Assembly (NCBI GenBank): GCA_032718475.1
Contig: JAUCBJ010007347.1
Coordinates: forward strand, 1-58,093
Direction of reading: 5' to 3'
Length of the DNA stretch: 58,093 bases
DNA from: Nemertoderma westbladi
Taxonomy: Eukaryota > Xenacoelomorpha > Nemertodermatida > Nemertodermatidae
Each line of letters begins with the position of its first letter. Position 1 is the stretch's first letter. This document shows, one piece after another, positions 40,285-50,928 of the stretch. The notes under the pieces were generated by a model. The model saw nothing but the letters and a program-made list of their open reading frames with translations. It made no database searches and had not been told where the DNA came from. A program made the translations under genes and the position numbers.

Positions 40285-40753
40285 TCAATATAATTGTTTG
40301 GTGATACGGTAGGATTTCTAATTTATTGGTCATTGTCTTAATTTAGTGGTGCAGTTTTATTAGGGTAGAGGTGGGGTTCGTGGCACACTGCTGATGAGGA
40401 GAACCACGAATCCCAGGGTTCAGTGTTTAAATCTCCGAAACCCTTTTATTTTTATAAAATTTATTACTTAGACTTACCTTTTCGGCGAACAAAATGTCCT
40501 ATATTTTTCGTAATTTATGGGATAGCCTATTTCGTGCAATACTTACCGGAACCTGTAGTTACTGTATGGTTTGGTGTAATTTTTCTTGTGGTAGTTGGGT
40601 TGGGTTATGTAGCACTAAAATCGATTTGGTATTTTGTTTTTTAATGGGCCTTAGTTCCTGAGTACTAACAGTGACCCAAGTGGCCCTAAATGCTAGGTAG
40701 TATCTGAGGGAATAAGACCCCATGTCCTATTTTATTGTTTTCATATCAATATA
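40285..40753. mobile_element. 453-bp insertion with 8-bp flanking repeat TCAATATA
   Basis: Unit 2 has a single AAATATA-type site at about 44015-44023, while unit 1 has TCAATATA at 40285-40292 and 40746-40753 around 453 extra bases. No clear terminal inverted repeats. A GGTTCGTGGCAC ... TTTAAATCTCC stretch near 40370-40440 is vaguely tRNA-like, so a SINE is possible; a hAT-type insertion is the alternative. Confidence 0.55.
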
Positions 40754-41521
40754 AAGGGGATCGACCAAGCAGCAATTCGCAATCCCTGCAAAATAAATTA
40801 GTTGAATTATACATCGTCGTGAGAAATTCTCAAAATGTCTATTAAAATATTGTCTTCTTAAATTGTTACTTTTTTGCTCGAATATCCGAAATCGGGAGAA
40901 AAAAATCCTTTTTACATATGGTAAAACAGGTAACCCAAAGGTTTGCATTGATAATACTGTTTTCCAAATAAAACTAGAAGGGGTTACAGTTACGTGTCTG
41001 GATAACTCAATGTTGAAAATACCCCCTTGGTCTATGCAGGGGACACGATGGGGCCGTTGGAAGGGGCAAGGGGTGCCCCCTACGTTGCTCAGTAACGCCC
41101 CCTTCCAGGGAGGGACTGTTGCTATAGACTGAAGGCGGTCTCCAGGAACGCATTCCATCCCACCGACTCCAAGTTCGTCTACCATCTAGAGGTCGCCGGT
41201 CCTATTCTTCCTTCCAACCTCCGTAACATCGTCCACTTAATCACCAACAGCGGTGCCAATAGCGACGCTATTCTAACTACCTTCGGCAATCATTTGCTCA
41301 CTGCACTCCAGCACTGTTCCCTTGCCCTGCGAGTATTGAAACAACACCAAGTCGCACTAGAAGTTAATAGTAACGCTACTCCGCCTCTAACTTTAGTGGT
41401 ACATCCCAATTTGAGATGCCTTAGGATTAAAGAATCAACAAATTTTCTTATGAATTATTCAAGTAGGAAGGTCAAGCTCTCCATTATAAAGTTGATGCTA
41501 ATAATATAGACCGACTGTACA

Positions 41522-44500
41522 GTACAAGTGTACATAATTAATACAAACATTAAAAAAAAATGATTCATGCTATGAAATAGTTACCTTATTAATTTAAGCA
41601 GTTTTTAGAACCCGAATGTTTTGTAAACGAGTAGCTTCCATCAAGGTCATCTTAATATGATTGCCAAGCACAATCAGAAGAAAATAACAGTGTGATGTGT
41701 GGGGAGGGGGGGGGGGGGGGGGGGGGGTGGTTGTGCTGTATCAAATATATATCTAAATATATAAAATATTGCAGGACTCTATTTTTAGTTACTTGTTACC
41801 AATAATGTAAGAATATACAATATATAAACACGATTAATAATTATTAGCTAATCGGCGAGCGTGAATTAGTGAGCTTCTTGTTGTATTTAACCATCCAAGA
41901 CATTCAGCTCCAGTATCTTCTAATTAACCGACAGTGAATGGTCACTGTCGGACGTATCCTCCACAGGATATCCGAACTGATTGAAACGGAAATCAACTCC
42001 GCTAGCTTTTATCTTATCATTCCATTGACGGTTCAGGATACTCAATTCAACTCCATTATCCGCACCCTCGAAGGCGATGTGACACTTCTTTAATTCTGGA
42101 ATAATTTCTTGCTGGAACTTCAGCTCACAGATATCAGTTACAACTTCCGTTTTGAGAGACATGTAATGAATTGTGATGCTCTCTAGCTTCTTACAATCTC
42201 TTACCATCGAAACGAAGTCAACACGTATTTCTTCATCCTGTCCGCAGGCCATTACCAACTCTTTCAGACATTGGTCCATGTGATCACCTAGATAGCGGAA
42301 TAGTATAGATAAGCCGTCGACTGTTTCCATCTCAAATGTTAATAATTCGAACTTCGTCAGAGGAGGTCGTCCTTTTATCAAGCGAATCAGCGAATAAACG
42401 TCAACTGTAACGAATTCGAACAGCATATGAACCGAGAGCTCGGGGTTGGCTTTTCTCCACGGGCTGTTGTTATTATCAGCAACAGGTAGAACATTATCAG
42501 ATCCAGTCAGGCAGAGGCGGAGTACCAATAATATTAGATGGGGACTGTTAGTCAGAATTCTTTCTAATATATCTGGATTCAAGTAGTTATAATTGATATC
42601 CAGGTTCGTCAACGCCTTCAATGAAGTGAGCGGTCCCATAGCAGATGATATAGGCCTCGCAGTAGATGCGGCAGATGGATGAATTAATTCATCGATTTTG
42701 ATCTTCCTTAAAGATCCGCGGTTGTGTCTCACCAAACTTTCTATTAATCGAACACCGTCAATTAAAGGGTTTACTTGCAAATTTATTAGTGTCACGACTT
42801 CTAACTCTTTCTGTGATCGGAAGAATTCATTTAAATGCTGATAGAACAGCGATATTGTTGTGTCATTGATACCGAAAGCCATCCCTTGAAAGGGGCCACA
42901 TAATAGACCGTCTAGACTGAATTGTTTTAGCTGGGATACCTTAAGATGATCCACTGATTGGCTGAGGTGCCATAACATCTGTTGTCTGCTTAGCCTCCCA
43001 TTGCATCGGATTTCAACTTTTTCCATATGAACTCCGTATTGTCTAAATACTTCAATCTCTTTCTTATCGTGATGCCGTTCTCCACTGATGGTAATATCTC
43101 TCGTTCTCCAATGCCCCGCATCTTTCTGGGCCTCATTCCATTTGAGACAAGTTCCGCCGGCTGACAACCGATCGCATTCTGGTAAATAGCTGAACAAATT
43201 AGAAATAAGTTCGTGTGGAAGTGCTGCCCAATCAGGGTATCGGGTTGATGTTGACCCTTCGTTATCTGGCAGTTCTTTGGAGATCTCAATGATTTCATCT
43301 TCGCTATCACCACCGGGGATATAACGTTTATGTCCTAAGCCGTTGTCGCTCTCACTATCTGATGCACAAGGGAGATGTCGCTTCAGTGAAGACTGTTTTC
43401 TGGAAGGGCCAGGTTGATCTCCCATCATGAGAATAACTTCCGGTACTTAAATATGTTTAAATAAACTACTGGGATGATAAGTTATGCTACTGTAGAAAGA
43501 GGTAATTGTTTTTAAGTGAATGAATAATTGTTTATTAATTAGCTTCTAATTTCATGATACTAGTATATTATTTGTGAGCAAGTAATGATGAACGGACAAA
43601 TTAGTTTCTAGAATAGACACTTGCGCAATTACATTGGAAACACAGTTCTATAGCAATAAATAACTGGTATTTATGTATATATCTACTGTAGGTATATTTT
43701 TAGTAAGGCATGTAGAACGTCTGATTTCTACAGGGCTATCATTATTATTTTCCGCTACAGTATGCAGTTTAGTAAAATCGGAACATTTGAATTCTTGCAG
43801 TCTAAGTTTCTAACTTTCTCCATAGCAGTACAGGCAAACGGTAGACCTGGGAATAACACCGTTGATGAATGTGTTATATGTCCTCAATACACGTCATTAT
43901 GCTATGTACAGTACCTCCCAGGCCCAGCAGTCCTACAGATCACCTACATACATTATTTTTCCAACGCTATTGAACTTGACCCTCGATTTATATTCTCACT
44001 TTTAGTCTGTTAAGTAAATATAAAAGGGATCGACCAAGCAGCAATTCGCAATCCCTGCAAAATAAATTTGTTGAATTATACGAATTACATCGTCGTGAGA
44101 AATACTCAAAATTTATATTAAAATATTGTCTTCTTAAATTGTTACTTTTTTTTCTCGAATATCAGGAAATCGGGAGAAAATGGAGTACTTTGCATATGGT
44201 AAAACAGATAACCCAAAGGTAACCCAAAGGTTTGCATTGATAAGGTCTATACAGGGGACACGATGGGGCCGTTGGACGGGGCAAGGGGTGTCCCCTACGT
44301 TGCTCAGTAACGCCCCCTTCCAGGGAGGGACTGTTGCTAGACTGAAGGCGGTCTCCAGGAACGCATTCCATCCCGCCGACTCCAAGTTCGTCTACCATCT
44401 AGAGGTCGCCGGTCCTATTCTTCCTTCCAACCTCCGTAACATCGTCCACTTAATCACCAACAGCGGTGCCAATAGCGACGCTATTCTAACTACCTTCGGC

Positions 44501-44525
44501 AATCATTTCACTACGGCGTTTAACG
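41522..44525. repeat. Tandem duplication, unit 2 (F-box gene copy 2)
   Basis: Homologous to 37298-41330 minus the intron and the 453-bp insertion. A poly-G tract of over 20 bases lies near 41706. Confidence 0.88.
41920..43428 (-). CDS. F-box protein gene copy 2, single exon
   Basis: An intact 502-aa ORF from ATG. The F-box is at 66-98 (DWAALPHELISNLFSYLPEC), followed by a long leucine-rich helical region. Very similar to copy 1; differences include a 2-residue gap after RLSRQQM, a changed KFELLTFEME segment and a different C-terminus ending in SDSDHSLSVN. F-box proteins recruit substrates to SCF E3 ligases; the substrate is unknown. The ORF is open, consistent with function. A second ATG directly downstream (MMGD) leaves the start ambiguous by one codon. 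Confidence 0.82.
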   Translation of the reverse strand: MMGDQPGPSRKQSSLKRHLPCASDSESDNGLGHKRYIPGGDSEDEIIEISKELPDNEGSTSTRYPDWAALPHELISNLFSYLPECDRLSAGGTCLKWNEAQKDAGHWRTRDITISGERHHDKKEIEVFRQYGVHMEKVEIRCNGRLSRQQMLWHLSQSVDHLKVSQLKQFSLDGLLCGPFQGMAFGINDTTISLFYQHLNEFFRSQKELEVVTLINLQVNPLIDGVRLIESLVRHNRGSLRKIKIDELIHPSAASTARPISSAMGPLTSLKALTNLDINYNYLNPDILERILTNSPHLILLVLRLCLTGSDNVLPVADNNNSPWRKANPELSVHMLFEFVTVDVYSLIRLIKGRPPLTKFELLTFEMETVDGLSILFRYLGDHMDQCLKELVMACGQDEEIRVDFVSMVRDCKKLESITIHYMSLKTEVVTDICELKFQQEIIPELKKCHIAFEGADNGVELSILNRQWNDKIKASGVDFRFNQFGYPVEDTSDSDHSLSVN

Positions 44526-44539
44526 CTGACTTTTATTAA
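44180..44539 (+). CDS. Small unrecognised ORF, duplicated upstream of both F-box genes
   Basis: 119 codons, divergent from the F-box gene. The second half (NAFHPADSKFVYHLEV, then LRNIVHLITNSGAN) looks like real protein sequence and is conserved in unit 1 at about 41105-41290. There a 2-base difference near 41115 breaks the frame relative to the upstream part, and the downstream part diverges. It may be the remnant of a gene or transposon fragment carried along in the duplication. No function proposed. Confidence 0.25.
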   Translation: MEYFAYGKTDNPKVTQRFALIRSIQGTRWGRWTGQGVSPTLLSNAPFQGGTVARLKAVSRNAFHPADSKFVYHLEVAGPILPSNLRNIVHLITNSGANSDAILTTFGNHFTTAFNADFY

Positions 44540-44728
44540 TTAAATTATTTATTTGCAATAAAATATAATATAATTAAATAATATTAATTAAATAATATAT
44601 CTTTATAGAATTCCATGGTTTTACCTTCACATAAACTGAAGCTTTAGGCCTACCGTTACTTGTTATTATCATCACCAAACATCGCATTGTACAGCACGCC
44701 CAAACGTCAGACCATAAGTACAAGTACA

Positions 44729-45128
44729 CGTTCGTGGGGCCTTCGCGCAGCACGAGGCCCAGTTATGAGATACAAATTAAAATTGTGCGACTGTATCACA
44801 AAATCAGGTTATGAGAGATTAACCAACACCACCAATTAATCAAAGAAAGGGGGACAGTACGTGTTCACCCCTTTTAATCTGCACCCCCCCCCCCCCCCTC
44901 CCTTCCCACCCACCAATACATAACCGCGACATCTACCACCCACGGAAGGGTAGCACGAACTTATTTCCAAACGCACGTTCAATATGCAAAGCCAGGTGGT
45001 TTATAGGAATATAATCAATGCAGTACTCGTCTTCATTATAAGCCTCTTTGCGTTCGACCTGTTTTGTATTAAAATATATTTATTAAACGCAGGCTGACGC
45101 TCTTTATAATAATAATACCTAGGGATGC
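44729..45128 (+). repeat. Element D, 5' part of an A-type repeat
   Basis: Preceded by ACA (44726-44728). Matches A from CGTTCGTGGGGC through the first central tandem unit to AGGGATGC, then stops abruptly at 45128 in the following ORF fragment. A poly-C run lies near 44884. Confidence 0.8.
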
Positions 45129-45459
45129 CAGCTTCCAGACTTTCAATCTTTACTGCCGCGCAAACCCCGCAGAGGAAGTTTTGGTTTGAGAGATCAAGCC
45201 CATCGGCAATTGGTGTTTCAATTTCGGTCCAGGAACTCTGACAATGGGAGCATTCAATCTTAGCTGTGGTCCATTCCCGTGGTTTCGGCTTCCTTTTCTT
45301 CGTCCCAATGACAGATTCTTCTGAAGACGTTCGATTCGCTTTCAGTTTATTGTTGGCGTTTGTGTTTTGAAGTTGTATTCGAGTGGACAGTCGCGCCGGT
45401 TTCGAGGTAACCATACCGACCTGTGATAAGCGTTGGTTTTGTTGAGTGTCGGTATTCAT
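45128..45459 (-). pseudogene. Truncated zinc-finger ORF, possibly LINE ORF1
   Basis: About 111 codons from ATG at 45457-45459 before the sequence runs into element D. The N-terminal half is basic, with KKRKPKPREW. A C-x2-C pair (CSHC) and a second (CGVC) lie about 30 residues apart, a compact zinc-finger spacing, followed by the start of a helical stretch (KIESLEAG). Such modules occur in LINE ORF1 proteins, but I cannot prove this. The downstream part is gone; the ORF's last 40 codons are repeat sequence. Confidence 0.4.
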
Positions 45460-46838
45460 CTTCTCTCACCTCTTCAATGTCAGATGTTGCAAATACTGAT
45501 AACACGAATAACGGTATATATTTCAATACTTGTCAATAGTAATATATATAATTTAGATAACTATTTTATATCTGTACTGTTGAGCAAACTCTACATAAAT
45601 TTCAACCTGTGTATCGCCGGTAGGGCTGTTGCTGTGCAAGTGCTAGTTGCCACCGGTCAGCCGGTACCGGTAGTAGGGTGGTACCATGGCCTACTACACA
45701 CAGGCCATGACAAGGACTTTGCTGTGAAATTAGCGTAGGCTGACTGGTGACTGATGAATTATCAAATATTATATTTTCCATGAATGCAGGGTCCATATTT
45801 AAAAGAAGATGACTAGATTTTCGTAAAGAATTTAATTGAAACAGTATTTAATAATAAATAAATTAATTATCGCTCGAGTTCCTGCAGCTTTTATTCGTGG
45901 CAGGAATGTTTGAACGCTAATAAGTCGGTCAATCAAGGATGAAATGGAACCAAACTTGGTACACTTGTAGTCTTAAAAAAATTTAGAAATTCTACACACA
46001 GACAGACTTCTACAGTTCCCCGGTCTGCCGCTAGGGGGCGAATTAACAGAAACGTAAAAATAGCTGTAATTATAGAACCAACGATCAGATTCATCTGAAA
46101 TTTAGTAGTAGTTACCTAAGAGCATTGCTTAATTAGAAATTCTACAGAGACTTTTACAGTTCCTGTCTGCCGCTAGTGGGGAATTGTTAGAGCTCCAGTT
46201 CAACGTGCTTAGCACGGTTTAATAAACAATCAATTAATTATTTTATTCAATACAGTAATTATAACAGTAAAATGCAATGTATTCTATTTTTTAGTGAAAT
46301 CAAGAGATAGGAGGGGGGTGGGACTGGACGCAAATCCCATCTTGGCGAATTAATATCCCGCCTCAATATTAATTTCTAAATTTTGGGAAAGGAGCAGGTT
46401 ACAGTGGCACGTTATTTTAACCAAAACAATAAAGTAAACACAATAGAACAGGTTACAGTTTTATTTTTGAGAGTAATCAGCTGTTGTTATTTGCGTCCAA
46501 TTTCCCCTGGAGAGGGATGAATTTTTATTGCGTCCAGTTCCCCCCCCCCCCCCCCCCCCCTATCTTGAAATCAAATACCAAAAATATATTTATTATATGA
46601 ACAATCTATTTGGAAATTGTAAGTTCGGCCTATCTCTTTACCATAAGCTCAGTATCTTTATCTGGTGTGTTTTTATTATTTTACCAATTATTTAATATGT
46701 TTGATAGAATTGAACAACACCGCCCAACACAACCAACTCTCTATCCGCCTCGAGCATCGAGAATACGAGAAACTCGATCGAAATACCTGCTTATCCTAGT
46801 AGTATCCGTCCGTAGTCAAGTCACCGGACCGCTGCGGT
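45460..46838. other. Repeat-derived noncoding DNA
   Basis: Holds an inverted copy of the A-C tail module at about 45893-46005 (CCAAACTTGGTACAC, then GACAGAC). Two copies of a TTCTACA...TCTGCCGCTAG segment lie near 46005 and 46145. A copy of a dispersed repeat (CCCATCTTGGCGAATTAATA ... GGAGCAGGTTACAGTGG) lies at about 46310-46445, and a poly-C tract near 46542. No gene seen. Confidence 0.6.
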
Positions 46839-47322
46839 TTACTCCCGTAGAACAGTAGAATTCCCGCAGCTTCCGACCCAATTCGACAACGAATTCGCTT
46901 CACACTTTCGCGTCACAGAGAACGTAATCCAGTGCGATAACGTCTGCCCAACGTTCAACCATTTCCCCCAGGCGATCCCAGGATCCGGGCCGCCGCTAAA
47001 CCCAGATCGCAATCCTCGTCGATTCGTCCAGTCGTCGACGTAAGTCAGTAAGTGGGACTCTTCCCACCGCACTCCAAGGTGGGTGACCGGAGTGAGGCAT
47101 GATGAACTTGGCAGTGGCCCGCATTACGATCTGACCGACCGCCGTATTCCCAGTGTCTGAGTGTAGTAAATACCCGCATAGAATCGTACTGACAAACAAG
47201 CAATTCCGTAGTATTCCCCCGTTAATCACCTCTTGAAGCAACTCGGCTGCTCGGGTCCAGATACATCGGACTGTCGGGAGCGTTTCAGACAGTAATGGAG
47301 CGGCATTTGCGAATATTTCCAA
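46839..47322 (-). pseudogene. GC-rich broken ORF, unrecognised
   Basis: Two overlapping minus-strand frames (108 codons from ATG at 47322, and a second open to 46839) lie in a GC-rich block, about 46715-47330, that contrasts with AT-rich surroundings. The composition and the frame step suggest one decayed gene rather than two. The first frame has a hydrophobic helix-like stretch (LFVSTILCGYLLHS). No family recognised. A viral-derived insertion or a decayed transposon gene are both possible; neither is shown. Confidence 0.35.
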
Positions 47323-48249
47323 TGGTTTTATAATAAATAAGGGGATTCAACAGTTCAATGCTAAAACAAATGGATTATTCCTAACCCCACCCCAATACAG
47401 CAATATACCTAACAGTATATAGCTTAGGTACCACAGTCTGACTAGCTTTAAATATTAGAGTATGAAAATTATTATAGGACCCTCATGGAAACGAGGTATA
47501 TACCTCATGAGGCTATCCTTACACCAGAACCTTTTATTTAAGTAAATAAACATTTTATAAGTTGACTATCTACATAAATCAGTATTGGTGCTCCTAAATA
47601 TCTAGTGTTATTACTTGTACTGTAGGCCTAATATCGTAACGTAATCTTTATAAATGTATTATTGTGAATTTTAAAAGGTTTAATTATGTGTAAAAAACAA
47701 TCAATCAATCAAACCATAATCAGCACAGTCAGCCTACGCATGGGTGGTACCTACGGTGCGCACTACAACTGTACAACGGCAGTACAGCAATACAGCAATA
47801 CGGTGTACCGTGCCAAACTGCCAATGACTGAATGATTAGCGGTAACTACTGAACTATCTAAACTATTATATTATTATTACCGGTACTAGGCTAATTAGGC
47901 CTAAACTATAATCACTGCAAGGGTTTCCGGGGCCATGTTTAGATTACATGATATGGCATGTCTGCAGTGTATGGTACCGGCTGACCTGTATTACAGCCTG
48001 ACAGTACCGGTACAAATGGTACATGCAGATTGGCAGACAGCCCCTATGTTTTGCAAAATTTGTCAGATTGCAAAATTTTTCAGGGATTGAGTACAGCCTG
48101 ACAGTACCGGTACACATGGTAGGCCTACATGCAGAATTGCAAAATTTGTCAGAAAACCCAGCTGATTTATCCTACAGTAATAATAATTTAACGCATTTTA
48201 AATTTGGATAAACAAATGTATTATAACTGCAATAACAGTTACACTGATG
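47323..48249. other. Intergenic, no gene seen
   Basis: AT-rich, with many CCGGTACC-type palindromes at 47740-48110 and a local direct repeat (CCTGACAGTACCGGTACA and GCAAAATTTGTCAGA) at about 47996-48155. Confidence 0.5.
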
Positions 48250-48576
48250 CTGCACGAAGGCCCCACGCAAATTCTACTTGGAAAATTTTCAAACTTTTGC
48301 CAAACAACATGTGTACCAAGTTTGGATAGATTTCATCAAGGATTGGCCGAGTTATTAACGTTTAAAATAAAATACTGAAAAAAAACGCGACAGAACGACA
48401 GAACGACAGGTTGATTAATGGTACCACTACGCTAAGGCTCTCTCACTTCGTGGCTCGCCCCACAGGTTGATTAATGGTACCACTACGCTAAGGCTCTCTC
48501 ACTTCGTGGCTCGCCCCACAGGTTGATTAATGGTACCACTACGCTAAGGCTCACTCACTTCGTGGCTCGCCCCACA
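48250..48576 (+). repeat. Element E: A-type tail plus three 56-bp terminal units
   Basis: 48250-48408 matches the last part of A-C (TTCTACTTGG, CCAAGTTTGGATAG, CGACAGAAC repeats). Its start GCTGCACGAAGGCCCCACG is nearly the exact reverse complement of the A-C 5' end, more complete than in A-C themselves. 48409-48576 holds three exact-length 56-bp units ending GCCCCACA. Confidence 0.82.
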
Positions 48577-49199
48577 AAGAGAGTTCCATTAATTTCGAAA
48601 TCCCGCTGATCCCCCGCCAACTGCTTAGCAGGCTCCAGTTTATACAGGCTAATTACTGTCTACGTTCATTATACGTTCAAATTGCGTTGTATTTGCACGA
48701 CCCACAACATACTCTCTGTACAGAGCGTATGGTCTTCGTTGAATTGAAGTTAAGAAATAACGTAAATTCAATGTGGTTCATTAGTTGGTTCTGCATTGAC
48801 GTAAATTCGACAACATCTGCACTTAAACTGGAAATACTATTATAAAGATTATGTTAAAATGTGGTTGAAAATACGTTTAGACGTAATTTGGATATATTTT
48901 CGACGTCCATTGCTACTAGGGGTTATTGTTGAAAATATAATATATAATTGGTTGTATCAAACACATATCTCATTGTATTATATTATACTTTTTTAAAACA
49001 TGTACAAACAAAAATATACTTTGTATTTTACATGATGTACATGTTTACATAATATTGTAATTAACAACTTGCAGACTTGAATTAGTTGAGTACATAATAT
49101 TTATTCCGATAGTTTTGGCGTAAACGGTGCTTCATATACATTTTGATGTAATTTAAAACGGTTTTCCGATTAGGAATCTGCAGATGAAGGCGGTTCTTA
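48577..49199. other. Intergenic, no gene seen
   Basis: AT-rich sequence between repeat E and the LINE. No ORF or repeat of note. Confidence 0.45.
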
Positions 49200-50928
49200 T
49201 AATGATGTCGAGATTACATTCCAATTTCAGTCTAGATTTCCGGCCTAGCTACTGCATACTGCGGGGCGTGCTACCCCTAATGTCTAAATGCAGAAAAGTC
49301 CCACCTACACTACTACTACTAGGATCGGCATGCTGCATTGCAGCTGCATTTTTTAGAATGATGTGCCGGCTTATCGACAAAATTGCACCGCCACAACTCC
49401 CTATCACCCACAGACCCATGACATTTGCTAGATCATCCGCATCTTCAAGGCTAGTGTCCTTTAAGATGCGTCTCAAGAAAGTCATGGGCTGTCCCCCATG
49501 CTTATTCACTCCATGAGGCTGCCAAAGTACAAGATTATGCACTGGCTGGTCCTCACGGCGAAAGCAATGTCCTGCAAAGCGGAGGCGATTTTGTTCTAGT
49601 GTCAAGCTTGTGGGAACCAATGAGACACCTCCAATGTTATATAGTGTCTGGTTGGAGATGTGTACATTGTACTTGACACAATGAACCCGGCGTAGCATTC
49701 TTGTGAATGTGCCATCCAGAGATTTGGTGTCCTCAGCAGTTAGAGCCCAGCATGGACTCCCATAGAGGAGTACTGGAACTACTGCTGCTCTAAATAATCG
49801 GACCTTAAGTTTCCGATTAATTCTCGGTGACTTCCAAATCCTGGAAAGCCCATTCTAGGCTGCCCATGCCTTTCCCTTCGGTATTCGAAGGTCCTCACCT
49901 GACTTCCGGATCCATGATCCCAGGTAACAGGAAGTCATCCACATGCTCAAGCATACCATCTTTTGAGCTTATGCTCATCCGATCAGAGACTTGCTGAGGA
50001 CTTTCAAAGTTAACTATTAAAATTTTGGTCTTTCTGGAGTTAATAAAAAGTCCAACACTAGAAGCAGCATGTTCTAATGAGCTGAGGAGCCGTTGGGCTC
50101 CCTCTAGTGATTCTGAGAGTACTCCTACGTCATCAGCAAAGTCTAGATCAGTTAGGTACTTGGCAGGATTTCCTCGACTTCTGGAGCCAGTAGGTGGAGT
50201 TAACATCACCCCGTCATCATTATGATGATCTAAGGACATGCGTAGAACATAGTCAACAACAATTATGAACAAGAATGGTGCAAGTGTGTCTCCACGCCCC
50301 ATAACACTTCAAATGGTTCTGTGTCACCGTCAACAGTAGACACAAATGTTGTCGAACCATCGTATACTGATTTGATTGCTGCAATAATTTCATCAGGAAT
50401 CCCATATAATGAAAGTATGCTGAACATACGTGAGCGAGAGACTGAATCAAAGGCCTTGAAGAAGTCAACAAAAGATAACAGCCAAATGCCTGTCTTTCTT
50501 TTTTGATAACTCTTCAATTATCCTTCTAAGTGCCAAAATGGGCTCCATGGTCCCACGACCTTATTTACGGAACCCATTCTGATTTCCACGGAGCAGTCTC
50601 TCAATGGGATCCCTGATGCGATTTAATGGAATTCTATTGTATAGCTTTGCAGCAATCGAGATCAATGAGATTCCCCGAAAAGAACCATAGAGTGTTAGGT
50701 TGCCCTTCTTGGGAACTGGCACCAACTTATTTGTTTTCATTTCTTGTGGGACTCTTGTTGTTCGGTACATGTCTACTATGATGGGATATATGCGCTTTAA
50801 ACACTCAGGTATTTTAAAGACCTAAGGGGGAACACCATCTACTCCACTGGCACGATTGGTCTTAATGCTCTTTGCAGCAGCCTTCACTTCTGCAAAGGAG
50901 ATATCACCAATGGGTCCAAATAGTCCCA
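49200..50928 (-). pseudogene. 5'-truncated LINE reverse transcriptase
   Basis: About 1.7 kb on the minus strand, in several frames. In order: PVPKKGNLTLYGSFRGIS and NRIRDPIERLLRGNQNGFRK (fingers); FVDFFKAFDSVSRS (first catalytic Asp); GDTEPFEVLWGV; LDFADDVGVLS (ADD catalytic pair); a thumb region; and the C-terminal AGHCFRREDQPVHN segment. Frame breaks and an in-frame stop show it is dead. The upstream endonuclease region is missing. It serves as an uninterrupted reference for the copy at 11725-15850. Clade not certain. Confidence 0.82.

Larger units (their letters stand above)
37298..41330. repeat. Tandem duplication, unit 1 (F-box gene copy 1 and upstream DNA)
   Basis: Matches 41522-44525 along its length, period about 4.2 kb. 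Unit 1 alone has a 489-bp intron (38280-38768) and a 453-bp insertion (40293-40745). Poly-G (about 37476) and TA microsatellites (about 37508-37532) differ in length between the units. Confidence 0.88.
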
